DNA from: Candidatus Baldrarchaeota archaeon
GTDB lineage: Archaea; Asgardarchaeota; Baldrarchaeia; Baldrarchaeales; DXJG01
Direction: 5' to 3'
Length of the DNA stretch: 64,000 bases
NCBI GenBank assembly: GCA_030587435.1
Contig: JAUQZC010000010.1
Coordinates: 1 to 64,000, forward strand
Made by a program: the position numbers and the translations under genes
The notes under the pieces: generated by a model
Database searches by the model: none
Told to the model about the DNA's origin: nothing
Seen by the model: the letters and a program-made list of their open reading frames with translations, nothing else
Shown: positions 27,002-36,175 of the stretch, piece after piece
Layout of the letters: each line of letters starts with the position of its first letter
How positions within the stretch are numbered: position 1 is the first letter of the stretch

Positions 27002-27357
27002 AGTCCCTTAATTTTCTTTATTAAATTGTTAACACCCTTAACTACAGTTTTATACCGGTCTAAGCTCTTTTCCTTTAGGTTAACTATTGCTAAAACAGCC
27101 ATGCCAAGCTCTGTGGCTAATCTCTCCGCAATAGCACGGGCAACAACTTCTCCTTTCATGTCAAAGGCTGTAAGCAGCGATGAAATTGCTCTTTTACTGA
27201 TTTCAGGAATTCTTGAAGGAATTGCCATGGCAATCGTTCCAATTTTGTACGTAGTATCTGTAACAATAATAATTATCCCATTGGCAAGTCTTATACATAG
27301 TATGGAAATCTGATAACCTTTTTCTTCTATCTTCTCCTCAAAAACCATCTTGGACAT
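26998..27357 (-). CDS. possible proteasome assembly chaperone 4 (PAC4)-like protein
   Basis: 119 aa from ATG 27357, which has GGAG 7 nt upstream. The layout LANGIIIIVTDTTYKIGTIA, MAIPSRIPEISK..SSLL, AIAERLATELGMAVLAIVNL follows the eukaryotic PSMG4/PAC4 pattern (strand, M-[AP]-SR, SxxLL, ARxLAxxxxxxVxVSxNL). This is recognised by eye only. It lies in the operon with the mevalonate genes and an RNase H-like protein; no proteasome gene is in the window. Confidence 0.5.
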   Translation of the reverse strand: MSKMVFEEKIEEKGYQISILCIRLANGIIIIVTDTTYKIGTIAMAIPSRIPEISKRAISSLLTAFDMKGEVVARAIAERLATELGMAVLAIVNLKEKSLDRYKTVVKGVNNLIKKIKGL

Positions 27358-27359
27358 TT

Positions 27360-28160
27360 TTATCTCCAAGTTTTCACGTGATTTTCCATGATTTTTACAG
27401 CCTTTTCTAATGACAGTTCGCCTTTAGCTACCTTTTCTGCAAGATCCCAGCTTATCGTTATTCTGCCATTAGATAATATTCTACTTTTGGCTTGAATATA
27501 TTTTATTTCACCTGGTTTCAGCGATATATTAATATCATCAATATTTACAGCTCTTCCCTTCTTTTTGGATATGAGCATAGCAGCAGTAATATCTCTCTTT
27601 CTAAATTTAGTTCTAGTCATTGTGGTATAGGTTTCATCAACAATTTCGTAGTGAGCACGTAACCGAATATTCTTAAGATATCTAAAAAGCCATCTTTGAT
27701 GCAAAGGAGAACCATTACCAATTCTTATGATCAATTCTCTGTCTGAAAATTGTAACAAAGCATTTTGTACAAGTTTTATATACTTAATGACTTCGTGAGG
27801 CGAATGAAAGAGACCCGTATCAATTACTTTTCCTCCAAAAGTTACAACAATACCATATACATCCCCAGGATCTATACCTATTACGACCTGCCCTTTTCTT
27901 CCACTTTCGCTTAATAGAACTTTTAACTTCAAGATTGCTTTTTTAATGTCGTTTATATTAGCACTTGTTGTTATGATGTGTGCATTAATATTCTTAGGTA
28001 TTTTTTCTACTTCTTCTGTGCTTGTAAGGATTATAGTTACATCTTTGGGTATTTCTCCTTTAAGGAGTAAACTATAATATGGAATACCAAGTTCCTTAAG
28101 TTCTTTCGAAATTAAATGAAAAATTTTTGGTTTTTCTGTTATTACCGCTATTCTTACCAT
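27360..28160 (-). CDS. RNase H/RuvC-like fold protein, archaeal conserved
   Basis: 266 aa. The N-terminal 90 residues look like a Rossmann-type sensor region. QVVIGIDPGDVYGIVV at about 95-110 is a RuvC/RNase H first strand with the acidic residue; LIIRIGNGSPLHQR and YEIVDETYTT follow, as in pre-16S nuclease YqgF-like folds. A nuclease or resolvase role is possible but not shown. It overlaps no neighbour and heads the minus-strand operon that runs down to aconitase X. Confidence 0.6.
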   Translation of the reverse strand: MVRIAVITEKPKIFHLISKELKELGIPYYSLLLKGEIPKDVTIILTSTEEVEKIPKNINAHIITTSANINDIKKAILKLKVLLSESGRKGQVVIGIDPGDVYGIVVTFGGKVIDTGLFHSPHEVIKYIKLVQNALLQFSDRELIIRIGNGSPLHQRWLFRYLKNIRLRAHYEIVDETYTTMTRTKFRKRDITAAMLISKKKGRAVNIDDINISLKPGEIKYIQAKSRILSNGRITISWDLAEKVAKGELSLEKAVKIMENHVKTWR

Positions 28161-28265
28161 GTACTCACTACTCCACGTTTTACGGGAATTTCATAAATAG
28201 GTCTTGAAGATAAATATATTTGTTTTTATTATTTCACTGAAAATATTTTGAGATGAGGAAGGAAA

Positions 28266-28937
28266 ATGATAAGCTTTCTAACAACAGGTTGTGAAAAGTT
28301 AGATAAATTAATGTGTGGAGGTATCCCCATCGGCCACATAACTCATATATACGGTTCTGCAGGTACTGGGAAAACAACCTTTGCTCTCCAGTGCTCGGTT
28401 AATTCAGCTTTAAATGGGTGTAAAACCGTTTTTATTGATACGGAAGGATCCTTTTCGATTGAAAGGCTTAAACAGATTTCTGAAGACTATTTTGATTTTA
28501 TAGTGGGAAAAATTATTGTTTTTCATCCGTCTACCTTTGGTGATCAATCTGATTTAATTGATATTCTTGACGATATGTGTGATAAAAATACACGACTTAT
28601 AGTTTTTGATACAGTAACCAGATTATACCGGGCAGAACTGTTAGAATATAGGAATACTCATATATTACAGCATGAACTTAACAGGCAAATGGCTTTTCTT
28701 TTTAAAATAGCTAAACAAAAAAATGTTGCGGTTCTTTTGACGAATCAAGTGAGATCTTCATTTAAAGAAGAAGCTTTAGAAGCTGTTGCATCCAGTATTA
28801 TAAATTGGTGGGCCAGTATAGTTATTAAATTCGTTCGAGAAAGAGAGGTTAAGCGAAGAGCAGAAATAGTAAAACATTATAGTAAACCGTCAGGCGCGTC
28901 GATAACATTCTTTATAACATCAAGGGGTCTAAAATAG
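28266..28937 (+). CDS. radB: RadB recombinase paralogue
   Basis: 223 aa, the length of RadB, lacking the HhH domain of RadA. Walker A GSAGTGKT at residues 30-37, Walker B LIVFDTV. GCEKLDKLMCGGIPIGHIT is the RecA-core lead. RadB helps RadA filament formation and was first described in Euryarchaea. GGAAGGAAA precedes the ATG. CarS follows after 8 nt. Confidence 0.9.
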   Translation: MISFLTTGCEKLDKLMCGGIPIGHITHIYGSAGTGKTTFALQCSVNSALNGCKTVFIDTEGSFSIERLKQISEDYFDFIVGKIIVFHPSTFGDQSDLIDILDDMCDKNTRLIVFDTVTRLYRAELLEYRNTHILQHELNRQMAFLFKIAKQKNVAVLLTNQVRSSFKEEALEAVASSIINWWASIVIKFVREREVKRRAEIVKHYSKPSGASITFFITSRGLK

Positions 28938-28945
28938 GTGATAGT

Positions 28946-29506
28946 ATGTTGCCTCTGTGGCTTGAAATACTAATAGCTTTATGGTTTATCTTACCCGCAT
29001 ATGTCGCAAATGCTTTTGCAGTCATATTTAGTGGGGGGCCTCCTATAGATTTTGGCAGATTTTTCATAGATGGAAAACGTGTATTTGGAGACGGGAAGAC
29101 CGTTGGAGGTTTTGTAGGCGGGGTCGTCATCGGTATTGTTGTGAGTGAAATTCAAGTAATGTTATCATCGTATATTTTAAAGCTAATAGCGATTTATTAT
29201 GTAATAGATGTTTATGTGGCTTTTCTCATTAAGTCATCGCTTCTAAGGGGATTTCTTCTGTCGTTTGGAGCCATGTTTGGGGACTTAATCGGATCTTTTG
29301 TAAAAAGAAGGTTGGGTTTAAGAAGAGGGGCGCCTGCACCTTTACTAGATCAATTAGATTTCCTTTTAGGTGCAATAGTCTTTACTAATTTGATATGTCC
29401 TCTACAGTTTAAATATGCCGTTATTCTTTTAATAATAACACCAATAATTCATTTAGGCTCAAACATCATTGGATACATGTTTAAGTTAAAAAGAGAGCCC
29501 TGGTAA
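28946..29506 (+). CDS. carS: CDP-archaeol synthase
   Basis: 186 aa integral membrane protein (DUF46) with five or so hydrophobic segments. FIDGKRVFGDGKTVGGF is the CarS signature. It transfers CMP from CTP to unsaturated archaetidic acid in ether-lipid synthesis. It follows radB closely and uses a GGTGATAGT ribosome site. Confidence 0.9.
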   Translation: MLPLWLEILIALWFILPAYVANAFAVIFSGGPPIDFGRFFIDGKRVFGDGKTVGGFVGGVVIGIVVSEIQVMLSSYILKLIAIYYVIDVYVAFLIKSSLLRGFLLSFGAMFGDLIGSFVKRRLGLRRGAPAPLLDQLDFLLGAIVFTNLICPLQFKYAVILLIITPIIHLGSNIIGYMFKLKREPW

Positions 29507-29514
29507 TTACATAC

Positions 29515-29934
29515 TCATCTTTTAAATATTCCCGGAGCCTTTTTGGTGAATAGCCAGTGTAAACCTATGTACCCTATAAGCGCTAACACAATTCCCATAA
29601 TCAATAAGGTTTTTGCATAGTTTGGTCTGTAAACGTGCTTTGTACTCTGGTATATTACCATGAATCCAATAAATCCAATCATCATGAAAGTAAAGGCAAC
29701 TAGTCCCTCAATTACAGTTTGCCGTGTCAACTCACCCATAACCATGAAGCCTTCAGGTAGTGTCTTATAATTTACGACGGCAAACATACCTCCACCAAGT
29801 ATGAAGAGAATGAATGACATTGCAAGTATGAAAAGCGCATCTGGTGATGGTGTTTTCCTAGGTATTTTGAGTCTAGGCTTCTCTAAACGTAATCTAGGTA
29901 TCTTTAGTATTTTAGGCCACCAAAGACGAACCAT
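29515..29934 (-). CDS. three-helix membrane protein, possibly OST3/OST6-like
   Basis: 139 aa with a basic cytosolic N-terminus (KIPRLRLEKPRLKIPRK) and three hydrophobic segments at about 32-54, 74-95 and 108-128. QTVIEGLVAFTFMMIGFIGF ... LLIMGIVLALIGYIGLHWLF and a closing K-x-PG echo the C-terminal membrane region of OST3/TUSC3, without its thioredoxin domain. A role as an oligosaccharyltransferase partner of the STT3 protein at 36176 is an inference. Confidence 0.5.
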   Translation of the reverse strand: MVRLWWPKILKIPRLRLEKPRLKIPRKTPSPDALFILAMSFILFILGGGMFAVVNYKTLPEGFMVMGELTRQTVIEGLVAFTFMMIGFIGFMVIYQSTKHVYRPNYAKTLLIMGIVLALIGYIGLHWLFTKKAPGIFKR

Positions 29935-30071
29935 GTAGGGTCCTCCAAGATGCTAGTTCATGAATCTCTATACAAGTTTTTAAGCTTATAAGCATATCCT
30001 CAACTGGATTAGTAGCTGTACAAACTGGAATGATTCGGTTGTAAGATGATTAGAAAAACTCATAAGCACAT

Positions 30072-31067
30072 GTGGTACCGATAAAAATAGAGATAAATGG
30101 AGGGTCTAAAATTTCTAGGGAAAAGAAAAAACCCAAAGAAATAATGGATTTACCAGGTGTTGGACCATCCATAGCGAAAAAACTAAGTGAAGCGGGCTAT
30201 AAGAGTATAGCAGCAATAGCTGTTGCAACGCCATCTGAGCTTGCTGCAGCTGCAGACATTGGGCAAACAACGGCCCAAAAAATTATTGAAGCCGCAAGAC
30301 AAGCCTTAGAATTTGGGTTCGAAACTGCAGATAAAATTTATGAACGCAGACAACGCGTTGGGAAAATAACAACCTGTTCAAAAAATCTAGATAGATTGCT
30401 TGGAGGAGGAATAGAAACCCAGGCCATAACCGAGGTTTTTGGAGCTTATAGAACGGGAAAAACGCAACTTGCACATCAACTTGCAGTAAATGTTCAACTA
30501 CCTCCAGAAAAGGGTGGGTTAGAAGGAAGAGCCATTTATATAGACACAGAAGGAACTTTTAGACCGGAAAGAATACATCAGATGGCCCAAGCTGTAGGAC
30601 TAGACCCTAAACAAGCTCTAAAAAATATAATTTATGCAAGAGCATATAATTCCGATCACCAAATGCTATTAGCTCAACAGGCACAAGAAATAATATCAGA
30701 ACAGAGTGTAAAACTTTTAATAATCGATTCAATAATGTCTCATTTTAGAGCAGAATATCCAGGAAGGGAAATGTTAGCAGAACGCCAGCAAAAACTGAAT
30801 AAGCATCTACATACCCTACAAAGACTAGCTGACATCGAAAACATTGCTGTGTTTGTAACAAACCAAGTAATGGCTAGACCCGATGTATTCTTCGGGGACC
30901 CTACCGAACCAGTAGGTGGCCATGTATTAGCTCATGTACCCCAAACAAGGCTGTATTTAAGACGCAGTAAGGACAACAGAAGAATCTGCAGACTCGTAGA
31001 CTCACCTTACCTGCCCGAAGGAGAAGTTGTTTTCATAATATCCGAAGAGGGTATTCGAGATCCCTAG
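30072..31067 (+). CDS. radA: RadA recombinase
   Basis: 331 aa, normal RadA length. An N-terminal HhH domain ([18 protein letters not shown]), then the RecA core with Walker A GAYRTGKT at residues 124-131, Walker B LLIIDSIM, and loop 2 near [14 protein letters not shown]. RadA drives strand exchange in homologous recombination. The start is GTG at 30072; no strong ribosome site lies ahead, and a TTTTTAAGCTTATAAG element about 90 nt upstream may be the promoter. Confidence 0.95.
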   Translation: MVPIKIEINGGSKISREKKKPKEIMDLPGVGPSIAKKLSEAGYKSIAAIAVATPSELAAAADIGQTTAQKIIEAARQALEFGFETADKIYERRQRVGKITTCSKNLDRLLGGGIETQAITEVFGAYRTGKTQLAHQLAVNVQLPPEKGGLEGRAIYIDTEGTFRPERIHQMAQAVGLDPKQALKNIIYARAYNSDHQMLLAQQAQEIISEQSVKLLIIDSIMSHFRAEYPGREMLAERQQKLNKHLHTLQRLADIENIAVFVTNQVMARPDVFFGDPTEPVGGHVLAHVPQTRLYLRRSKDNRRICRLVDSPYLPEGEVVFIISEEGIRDP

Positions 31068-31140
31068 ATTAACCTAACTTCCTAATGGTTTTACAATACA
31101 GTAGCAAAAGAAAAGGGATAAAGCATAGTTTATAAGAAAG

Positions 31141-31929
31141 TTAGTAATACTTTGTTCTTCGATTTTTGACAAATTTTTTGAAAATGGACATGTAAAGGCA
31201 TTCTTCTGGCGATATTAGCATGCTTTCAAGATTAATTGTATAATCAGTAAATTTAATTGGCGCACCCCTAATTAGAACTGCTGGAACCATTTCTCCAGCT
31301 TCACCCATTAAAATCTCTGCAGCAGATGCCAAATTATCGGCTATCGCTCGTCTCGTTATCATTAATGGTTTCCCAAATATGTCTAGTTTTCCTCTTTCAT
31401 CAGATACTGGTACAAAGCCAGCAACCCCTAAAGCAATGCCTATAGTTCCAAGCCTCAGCGGCTGAGTCCTACTATCAGCAATTATAACACCAATTCTTTT
31501 GCCAGTTTTATCAAATATTCGTCTTCTAACTTCTTCAGCGGTTTTCATGGGATCCTTAGGTAATAGGACAACACAACCTGGTGGAGCATTAGATTTATCA
31601 ATTCCAGCATTAGCAATCAAAACACCACGCTTTAAAGTAAGAATAACGTGAGGAATGCCACCAAGAATCTCATCAGCTTCACGTAAAATCAATTCAGCCA
31701 GTTCAGGGGTAACATCATACTTTTTTGCCAGTTCAAAAGCCTTAGAACTAGGTTGTATTTTGCTTAATTCTATAATTCTTCCTTCAGCTGTTGCGACAGC
31801 AGTTTCAGCTAAAACTAATATATCATTATTTTTAATCTTCTCTCCCATTTTCTCCAAGGATTCAAGAATAACTTCAACTATATCGTCGCCTGGAGTAATC
31901 ACTCTAGTTTTAATCGGTATAAGAGTCAT
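31141..31929 (-). CDS. cofE: coenzyme F420:L-glutamate ligase
   Basis: 262 aa. IPIKTRVITPGDDI, SPEAEECL-type end and the metal/GTP residues in NAGIDKSNAPPG and IIADSRTQPLRLGTIGIALG identify CofE, which adds glutamates to F420-0 using GTP. F420 use fits the C1 metabolism suggested by the cdh genes. ATG 31929 has AGGA 7 nt upstream; GTG 31935 is also possible. It overlaps the DHPS-like gene. Confidence 0.92.
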   Translation of the reverse strand: MTLIPIKTRVITPGDDIVEVILESLEKMGEKIKNNDILVLAETAVATAEGRIIELSKIQPSSKAFELAKKYDVTPELAELILREADEILGGIPHVILTLKRGVLIANAGIDKSNAPPGCVVLLPKDPMKTAEEVRRRIFDKTGKRIGVIIADSRTQPLRLGTIGIALGVAGFVPVSDERGKLDIFGKPLMITRRAIADNLASAAEILMGEAGEMVPAVLIRGAPIKFTDYTINLESMLISPEECLYMSIFKKFVKNRRTKYY

Positions 31930-33139
31930 AGCCACTTCCTTTCCACACTCCCAATATATGTTTCAAAAGTTTTGCAACTACACCGAGATTAAAGGGCATT
32001 TTTTCTATCTTCTTCACCAATCTTCTATATTGAGTGTAGGTTCCAAAAATGATGATAGAACCTTTTTTTAAATGGAAGTCTACCATTTCTTTTGGCAAGG
32101 CAGCATCTCCACCGCATGCTAACATTTCTTGTTTAATAACTAACGCAGCTGGAGTACTAATGTTTTCAACGAGTATGGCAATGTATGTTGATTTTTGATT
32201 AAATATATTCAAAGCTTGTTGATCAACACCTATCTTGATAAGTAGGTCTTCTATATCGCCAAGATAACCAGAAGTGTACAGTAAAGTAGCACTTATTCCC
32301 TCCATACTTGAACTTATGACCCTTCTTTTAATCGCTTCGGCTATTTTGACTGCTTGCAAAGTCTCCTTAACGTCATGAGCCCTTACTAGATGAGCACCAT
32401 TATATACTGCAATAGCGGTTGCCGCTAGACTACCAACCAACCTCTCGTTCGGGTCTTTTAGGTTAAGGATTTTCCCTATAAACGATTTTCTTGAAACTCC
32501 CACCAAAATAGGTCTACAGAGAACTCTTAGCCTATTTAAATTCCTAAGTATATGAAGGTCTTCTGAAACCCTCTTTCCAAAACCGATTCCAGGATCTATA
32601 ACAATTTTTTCTTCAGGAATACCAGCATCCTTGGCAATTCGCAAACTTTGTCGAAGAGCATCCTTTATTTTTGGAATGTTTCCTACATCCCCGGGACGAG
32701 TCTCAGCAGCCATAACAATGGCCGACGCTTCGTATTCTGAAATTATTTGAGCCATCCTTTCGTCAGCTTTCAAGCCGCTAACATCATTTACAATAGTAGC
32801 TCCTTCTCTTAATGCAATATTTGCAACTTCTGCTCTAAATGTATCAGCACTTATCGGAACGTCAATAATATCACGCAATGTGCGTATAGCGAAACGCATG
32901 CGCCTTTTTTCCTCCGTAAGAGAAATGGGAGGAACTCCTGGTGCAGTGGACATTGCTCCCACGTCTATTATTTTGGCTCCTTCTTCAACCATTCTTAATG
33001 TTTTTTCTTCTATTTCCTTCTTTGACTTTGCGATGGAGCCTTTGTAAAACGACTCAGGGCTAACGTTTAGAACTCCAACAACAACTACATTATAATCGTC
33101 ACCTACCGGAATATTGGCAATTTTCCCCCATATCTTCAT
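31910..33139 (-). CDS. dihydropteroate synthase-related protein
   Basis: 409 aa. A TIM barrel of the pterin-binding family: VVVGVLNVSPESFYKG, IIDVGAMSTAPG, PISADTF, VNDVSG and IDPGIGFGK. The extra C-terminal part (about 270-409) is seen in the archaeal DHPS-related group, which includes proteins tied to tetrahydromethanopterin synthesis. Its 3' end overlaps cofE by about 20 nt, so F420 and pterin cofactor genes are coupled. Confidence 0.85.
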   Translation of the reverse strand: MKIWGKIANIPVGDDYNVVVVGVLNVSPESFYKGSIAKSKKEIEEKTLRMVEEGAKIIDVGAMSTAPGVPPISLTEEKRRMRFAIRTLRDIIDVPISADTFRAEVANIALREGATIVNDVSGLKADERMAQIISEYEASAIVMAAETRPGDVGNIPKIKDALRQSLRIAKDAGIPEEKIVIDPGIGFGKRVSEDLHILRNLNRLRVLCRPILVGVSRKSFIGKILNLKDPNERLVGSLAATAIAVYNGAHLVRAHDVKETLQAVKIAEAIKRRVISSSMEGISATLLYTSGYLGDIEDLLIKIGVDQQALNIFNQKSTYIAILVENISTPAALVIKQEMLACGGDAALPKEMVDFHLKKGSIIIFGTYTQYRRLVKKIEKMPFNLGVVAKLLKHILGVWKGSGYDSYTD

Positions 33140-33340
33140 ACTTCATCACATCAAAATAAAGTACATTCTGACACCTTAGTACCTGCTGAAAATTTTAAAA
33201 TATTTGCAGATCCAATACACTTGCAAATATGATTTAACTTAGCTCACCGAGTTATTAGACATTTTATTTTTTCTTCACAATGAAAACCTTAAAAATGTTG
33301 TTAAGTGTTAGTGATTACAAATTTAAGTTGGTGGCACACT

Positions 33341-34489
33341 ATGGTTCTTCGTAAAACTCACTTATATGAGTGGCATAGGAAAAGAGCAAAAATGGTGGAA
33401 TTTGTCGGGTGGCATATGCCTCTTTGGTACGAAGACACCGGCGGAATAATCAAAGAACATATGGCTGTCAGGGAAAGTGTAGGAATTTTTGACGTCACAC
33501 ATATGGGGCGTTTTCTAATTAGTGGGAGTGACGCTGAAAGTTTCTTGCAATATGTAACTACGAACAACGTTAAACGACTAAAAAAACTTGGACAAGGACA
33601 TTACTCTGTTGTTTGTAACGAGAAAGGTGGAATAAAAGACGATATAACTCTATTTAAAATTGAAGATAACAAATATGTAATGGTTACCAATGCTGTGAAT
33701 AGAGAAAAAATATACAAGTGGTTTAAAGCTAAATCGCAAGACTTCGATGTTAAAATCGAGGATATCTCTGATATAACTTGCATGTTTGCTGTTCAGGGTC
33801 CAAGAGCCCAATCTACACTTGAAAAGCTCACTAGTGACGATCTTAGCGGAATAAAGAGGTATTGGTGCGTATTGACGAAACTTGGAGGATACGATACTAT
33901 AATATCCAGATCTGGGTATACCGGAGAAGACGGGTTCGAAATAATTATGTTAGATGTTCCATTTTCAGAAAAAGAAAAGGCAGTTGACTTGTGGGAGAAA
34001 ATTTTGGAGGCTGGTAAGGAGTACGGGATCAAACCTTGCGGATTGGGTGCAAGAGATACGCTACGGCTTGAAGCTGGAATGGTTCTATATGGGAATGACA
34101 TTGATGAGAATATTTCTCCGCTGGAAGCTAGACTGAGTTTTGTTGTAAAATTTAAGAAAGGAGACTTTATAGGTCGGGAGGCATTATTAAGACAAAAAGA
34201 GGAAGGAGTGAAGAGGAAAAGAGTAGGATTAGAATTATTTGGACGTAGAGTTCCAAGACACGGCTATGAGATATTAAAGGGTAATGAAAAAATTGGATAT
34301 GTCACAAGTGGTGCTTTTTCACCGATACTCGAAAAGGGAATAGGGCTTGGACTTGTAAATTCTGAATATACGCAAACAGGTGAAGTTGTCCAAATAAATA
34401 TTAGAGGTAAATTTGTGGATGCGAAAATAGTTAAGTGGCCCTTTTACGATACGGAAAAATATGGTTATACTAGAAAAGAAAGTACCTAG
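33341..34489 (+). CDS. gcvT: glycine cleavage T protein (aminomethyltransferase)
   Basis: 382 aa from ATG 33341, preferred over the TTG at 33305 because GGTGG lies 6-7 nt upstream and the family begins KTHLYEWH. FVGWHMPLWY, MAVRESVGIFDVTHMG and SRSGYTGEDGFEI are GcvT signatures. It moves the methylene of the lipoyl-bound aminomethyl group to a pterin. It is followed after 12 nt by gcvH; gcvP and lipoamide dehydrogenase are not in the window. Confidence 0.93.
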   Translation: MVLRKTHLYEWHRKRAKMVEFVGWHMPLWYEDTGGIIKEHMAVRESVGIFDVTHMGRFLISGSDAESFLQYVTTNNVKRLKKLGQGHYSVVCNEKGGIKDDITLFKIEDNKYVMVTNAVNREKIYKWFKAKSQDFDVKIEDISDITCMFAVQGPRAQSTLEKLTSDDLSGIKRYWCVLTKLGGYDTIISRSGYTGEDGFEIIMLDVPFSEKEKAVDLWEKILEAGKEYGIKPCGLGARDTLRLEAGMVLYGNDIDENISPLEARLSFVVKFKKGDFIGREALLRQKEEGVKRKRVGLELFGRRVPRHGYEILKGNEKIGYVTSGAFSPILEKGIGLGLVNSEYTQTGEVVQINIRGKFVDAKIVKWPFYDTEKYGYTRKEST

Positions 34490-34501
34490 GAGGGTGATAA
34501 A

Positions 34502-34918
34502 ATGAAGGTAAACGACTATGAGATTCCTGAAGATTTATATTATACCGATACTCACGAATGGTTAAAAAGAGAAAATGGAAAGGTTAGAATTGGAATTACG
34601 GACTACGCCCGAAAACAACTTGGTAACATAACATATGTAGGTTTCGAAGTCAAGGTGGGTGATGAAGTAGAGTTTAAGCAACCATTCGGAGAAATAGAGT
34701 CCGAAAAGGCCACAGAAGATCTTTATTCTCCAGTATCCGGTAAGGTGATTGAAGTTAACGTTGAACTGGAAGACATGCCACAAATAGTAGAGGATGACCC
34801 CTATGGGAAAGGTTGGATGCTCCTTATAGAACCAGCAAACCTGGAAAACGACATAAAAAATCTCATGACTGCAAAAGAATACGCTGAATATTTAAAGAAA
34901 AAACTTGAAGAAGAATAA
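34502..34918 (+). CDS. gcvH: glycine cleavage H protein
   Basis: 138 aa. The lipoyl-lysine lies in GEIESEKATEDLYSPVSGKV. The protein shuttles the aminomethyl group among P, T and L proteins and may also act in lipoate relay. It is in an operon with gcvT; AGGAGGGTGAT precedes ATG. Confidence 0.94.
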   Translation: MKVNDYEIPEDLYYTDTHEWLKRENGKVRIGITDYARKQLGNITYVGFEVKVGDEVEFKQPFGEIESEKATEDLYSPVSGKVIEVNVELEDMPQIVEDDPYGKGWMLLIEPANLENDIKNLMTAKEYAEYLKKKLEEE

Positions 34919-34919
34919 T

Positions 34920-36056
34920 TTAGACTACTCTAACTATTTTTTCTTCATTATAATCCGTAACTACACGAATATACCCTTTTAACTCTTTATCTAAATGTTC
35001 ATCACCAGTATCAACTCTCAAATACTTTACTGTAGAAAGTTTGTATTTCGTCGCTATAACAATAATATTCTTAATGCCAACTTTTCTAATAACTCTGGGG
35101 CTTATTTGTTGATTACCCCTACCAAAAATAAATCCCTGATTACCGATGGGTGTAATAATAATTTTAGACTTCTGTTTATCTATTGTTTTCAAAATCTCTC
35201 TTTCTCCAACATCCCTGGCAACTATTTTTCCGTTTTTTATGATATCAACACCAAGCAAGGTCTTTTCAACACCTAGGAGATCTGCGATAGCTTTGGTGGT
35301 TGTGCCAGGGCCTAAAATATAAAACGCATCGGGATCCATATTTTCAACAATATACCTCGCTATAGCTACCTTATTCTCCTCTTCATCATCTGTTAAAGGG
35401 CTGGAGGTCTTTACACCTTGAATAAGTTCAGGTTCGTACGGAACCAAAAGATAGCCTTTCAGCTTTGCAGATAATATACCAGCCCTAGAAGCTTCTTCAT
35501 CTATATCCATAACTTCAGCGCGTCTTAAAGGAAGACCTTCAGTTAGAAATTTAATTGCAACTTCCGCTGCCGCTTTCGGATTTACTGCAAACACCGCGCT
35601 GTGCATTTTCACTCCAGTTGGCACACCTATAACGGGAATGCTGTCGCCAATAGCTTCGTAAATATCACAGGCAGTACCATCTCCACCGCAAAAAACAATT
35701 AAATCTACCTTAAGTTTTTTCATTTCTTTTGCAGCCTGTTTAGTATCTTCTGCGGTTGTTTTTCCCGGAGTTATGTTTCCAATAACTAAAGGTGAGAAAC
35801 TAACGCTAATTGCTTCATTTTCACCCATTTCATAGGGATAAGTAATCAACTTTAATTGCTTTTTTAATTGTAATAGAGTTTTTAAGACTATTTTTGCCCT
35901 CTGAGGTGCAACTGGTTGTGCACCTAACTCTATGGCCTTTTTTAATATTTCTTCCCCATCTGTGCCCTTTAAACCTACAATTCCTCCCATGCCAGCTATA
36001 GGATTAACGATAAACCCTATTTTCCAGATTTTTTCTTCCATAAATTTCTTCTCCAT
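34920..36056 (-). CDS. ATP-NAD kinase-like protein
   Basis: 378 aa. FIVNPIAGMGGIVGLKGTDG and IVFCGGDGTACDI place it with the NAD kinase/AcoX-like family (COG3199), which is distinct from the main archaeal NAD kinase. Substrate unproven. It converges on gcvH with a 1-nt gap. Confidence 0.8.
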   Translation of the reverse strand: MEKKFMEEKIWKIGFIVNPIAGMGGIVGLKGTDGEEILKKAIELGAQPVAPQRAKIVLKTLLQLKKQLKLITYPYEMGENEAISVSFSPLVIGNITPGKTTAEDTKQAAKEMKKLKVDLIVFCGGDGTACDIYEAIGDSIPVIGVPTGVKMHSAVFAVNPKAAAEVAIKFLTEGLPLRRAEVMDIDEEASRAGILSAKLKGYLLVPYEPELIQGVKTSSPLTDDEEENKVAIARYIVENMDPDAFYILGPGTTTKAIADLLGVEKTLLGVDIIKNGKIVARDVGEREILKTIDKQKSKIIITPIGNQGFIFGRGNQQISPRVIRKVGIKNIIVIATKYKLSTVKYLRVDTGDEHLDKELKGYIRVVTDYNEEKIVRVV

Positions 36057-36175
36057 TTTCTTCGTAATTAGTCACTACCAACAGATGGATCAGAAATTTT
36101 TAATAATTTTTGATAAGTGTTAAAGTAGTTACAGTTTTAGCGTGTAAATAACAGTTTCATCGAGGCCGGGTTAAA

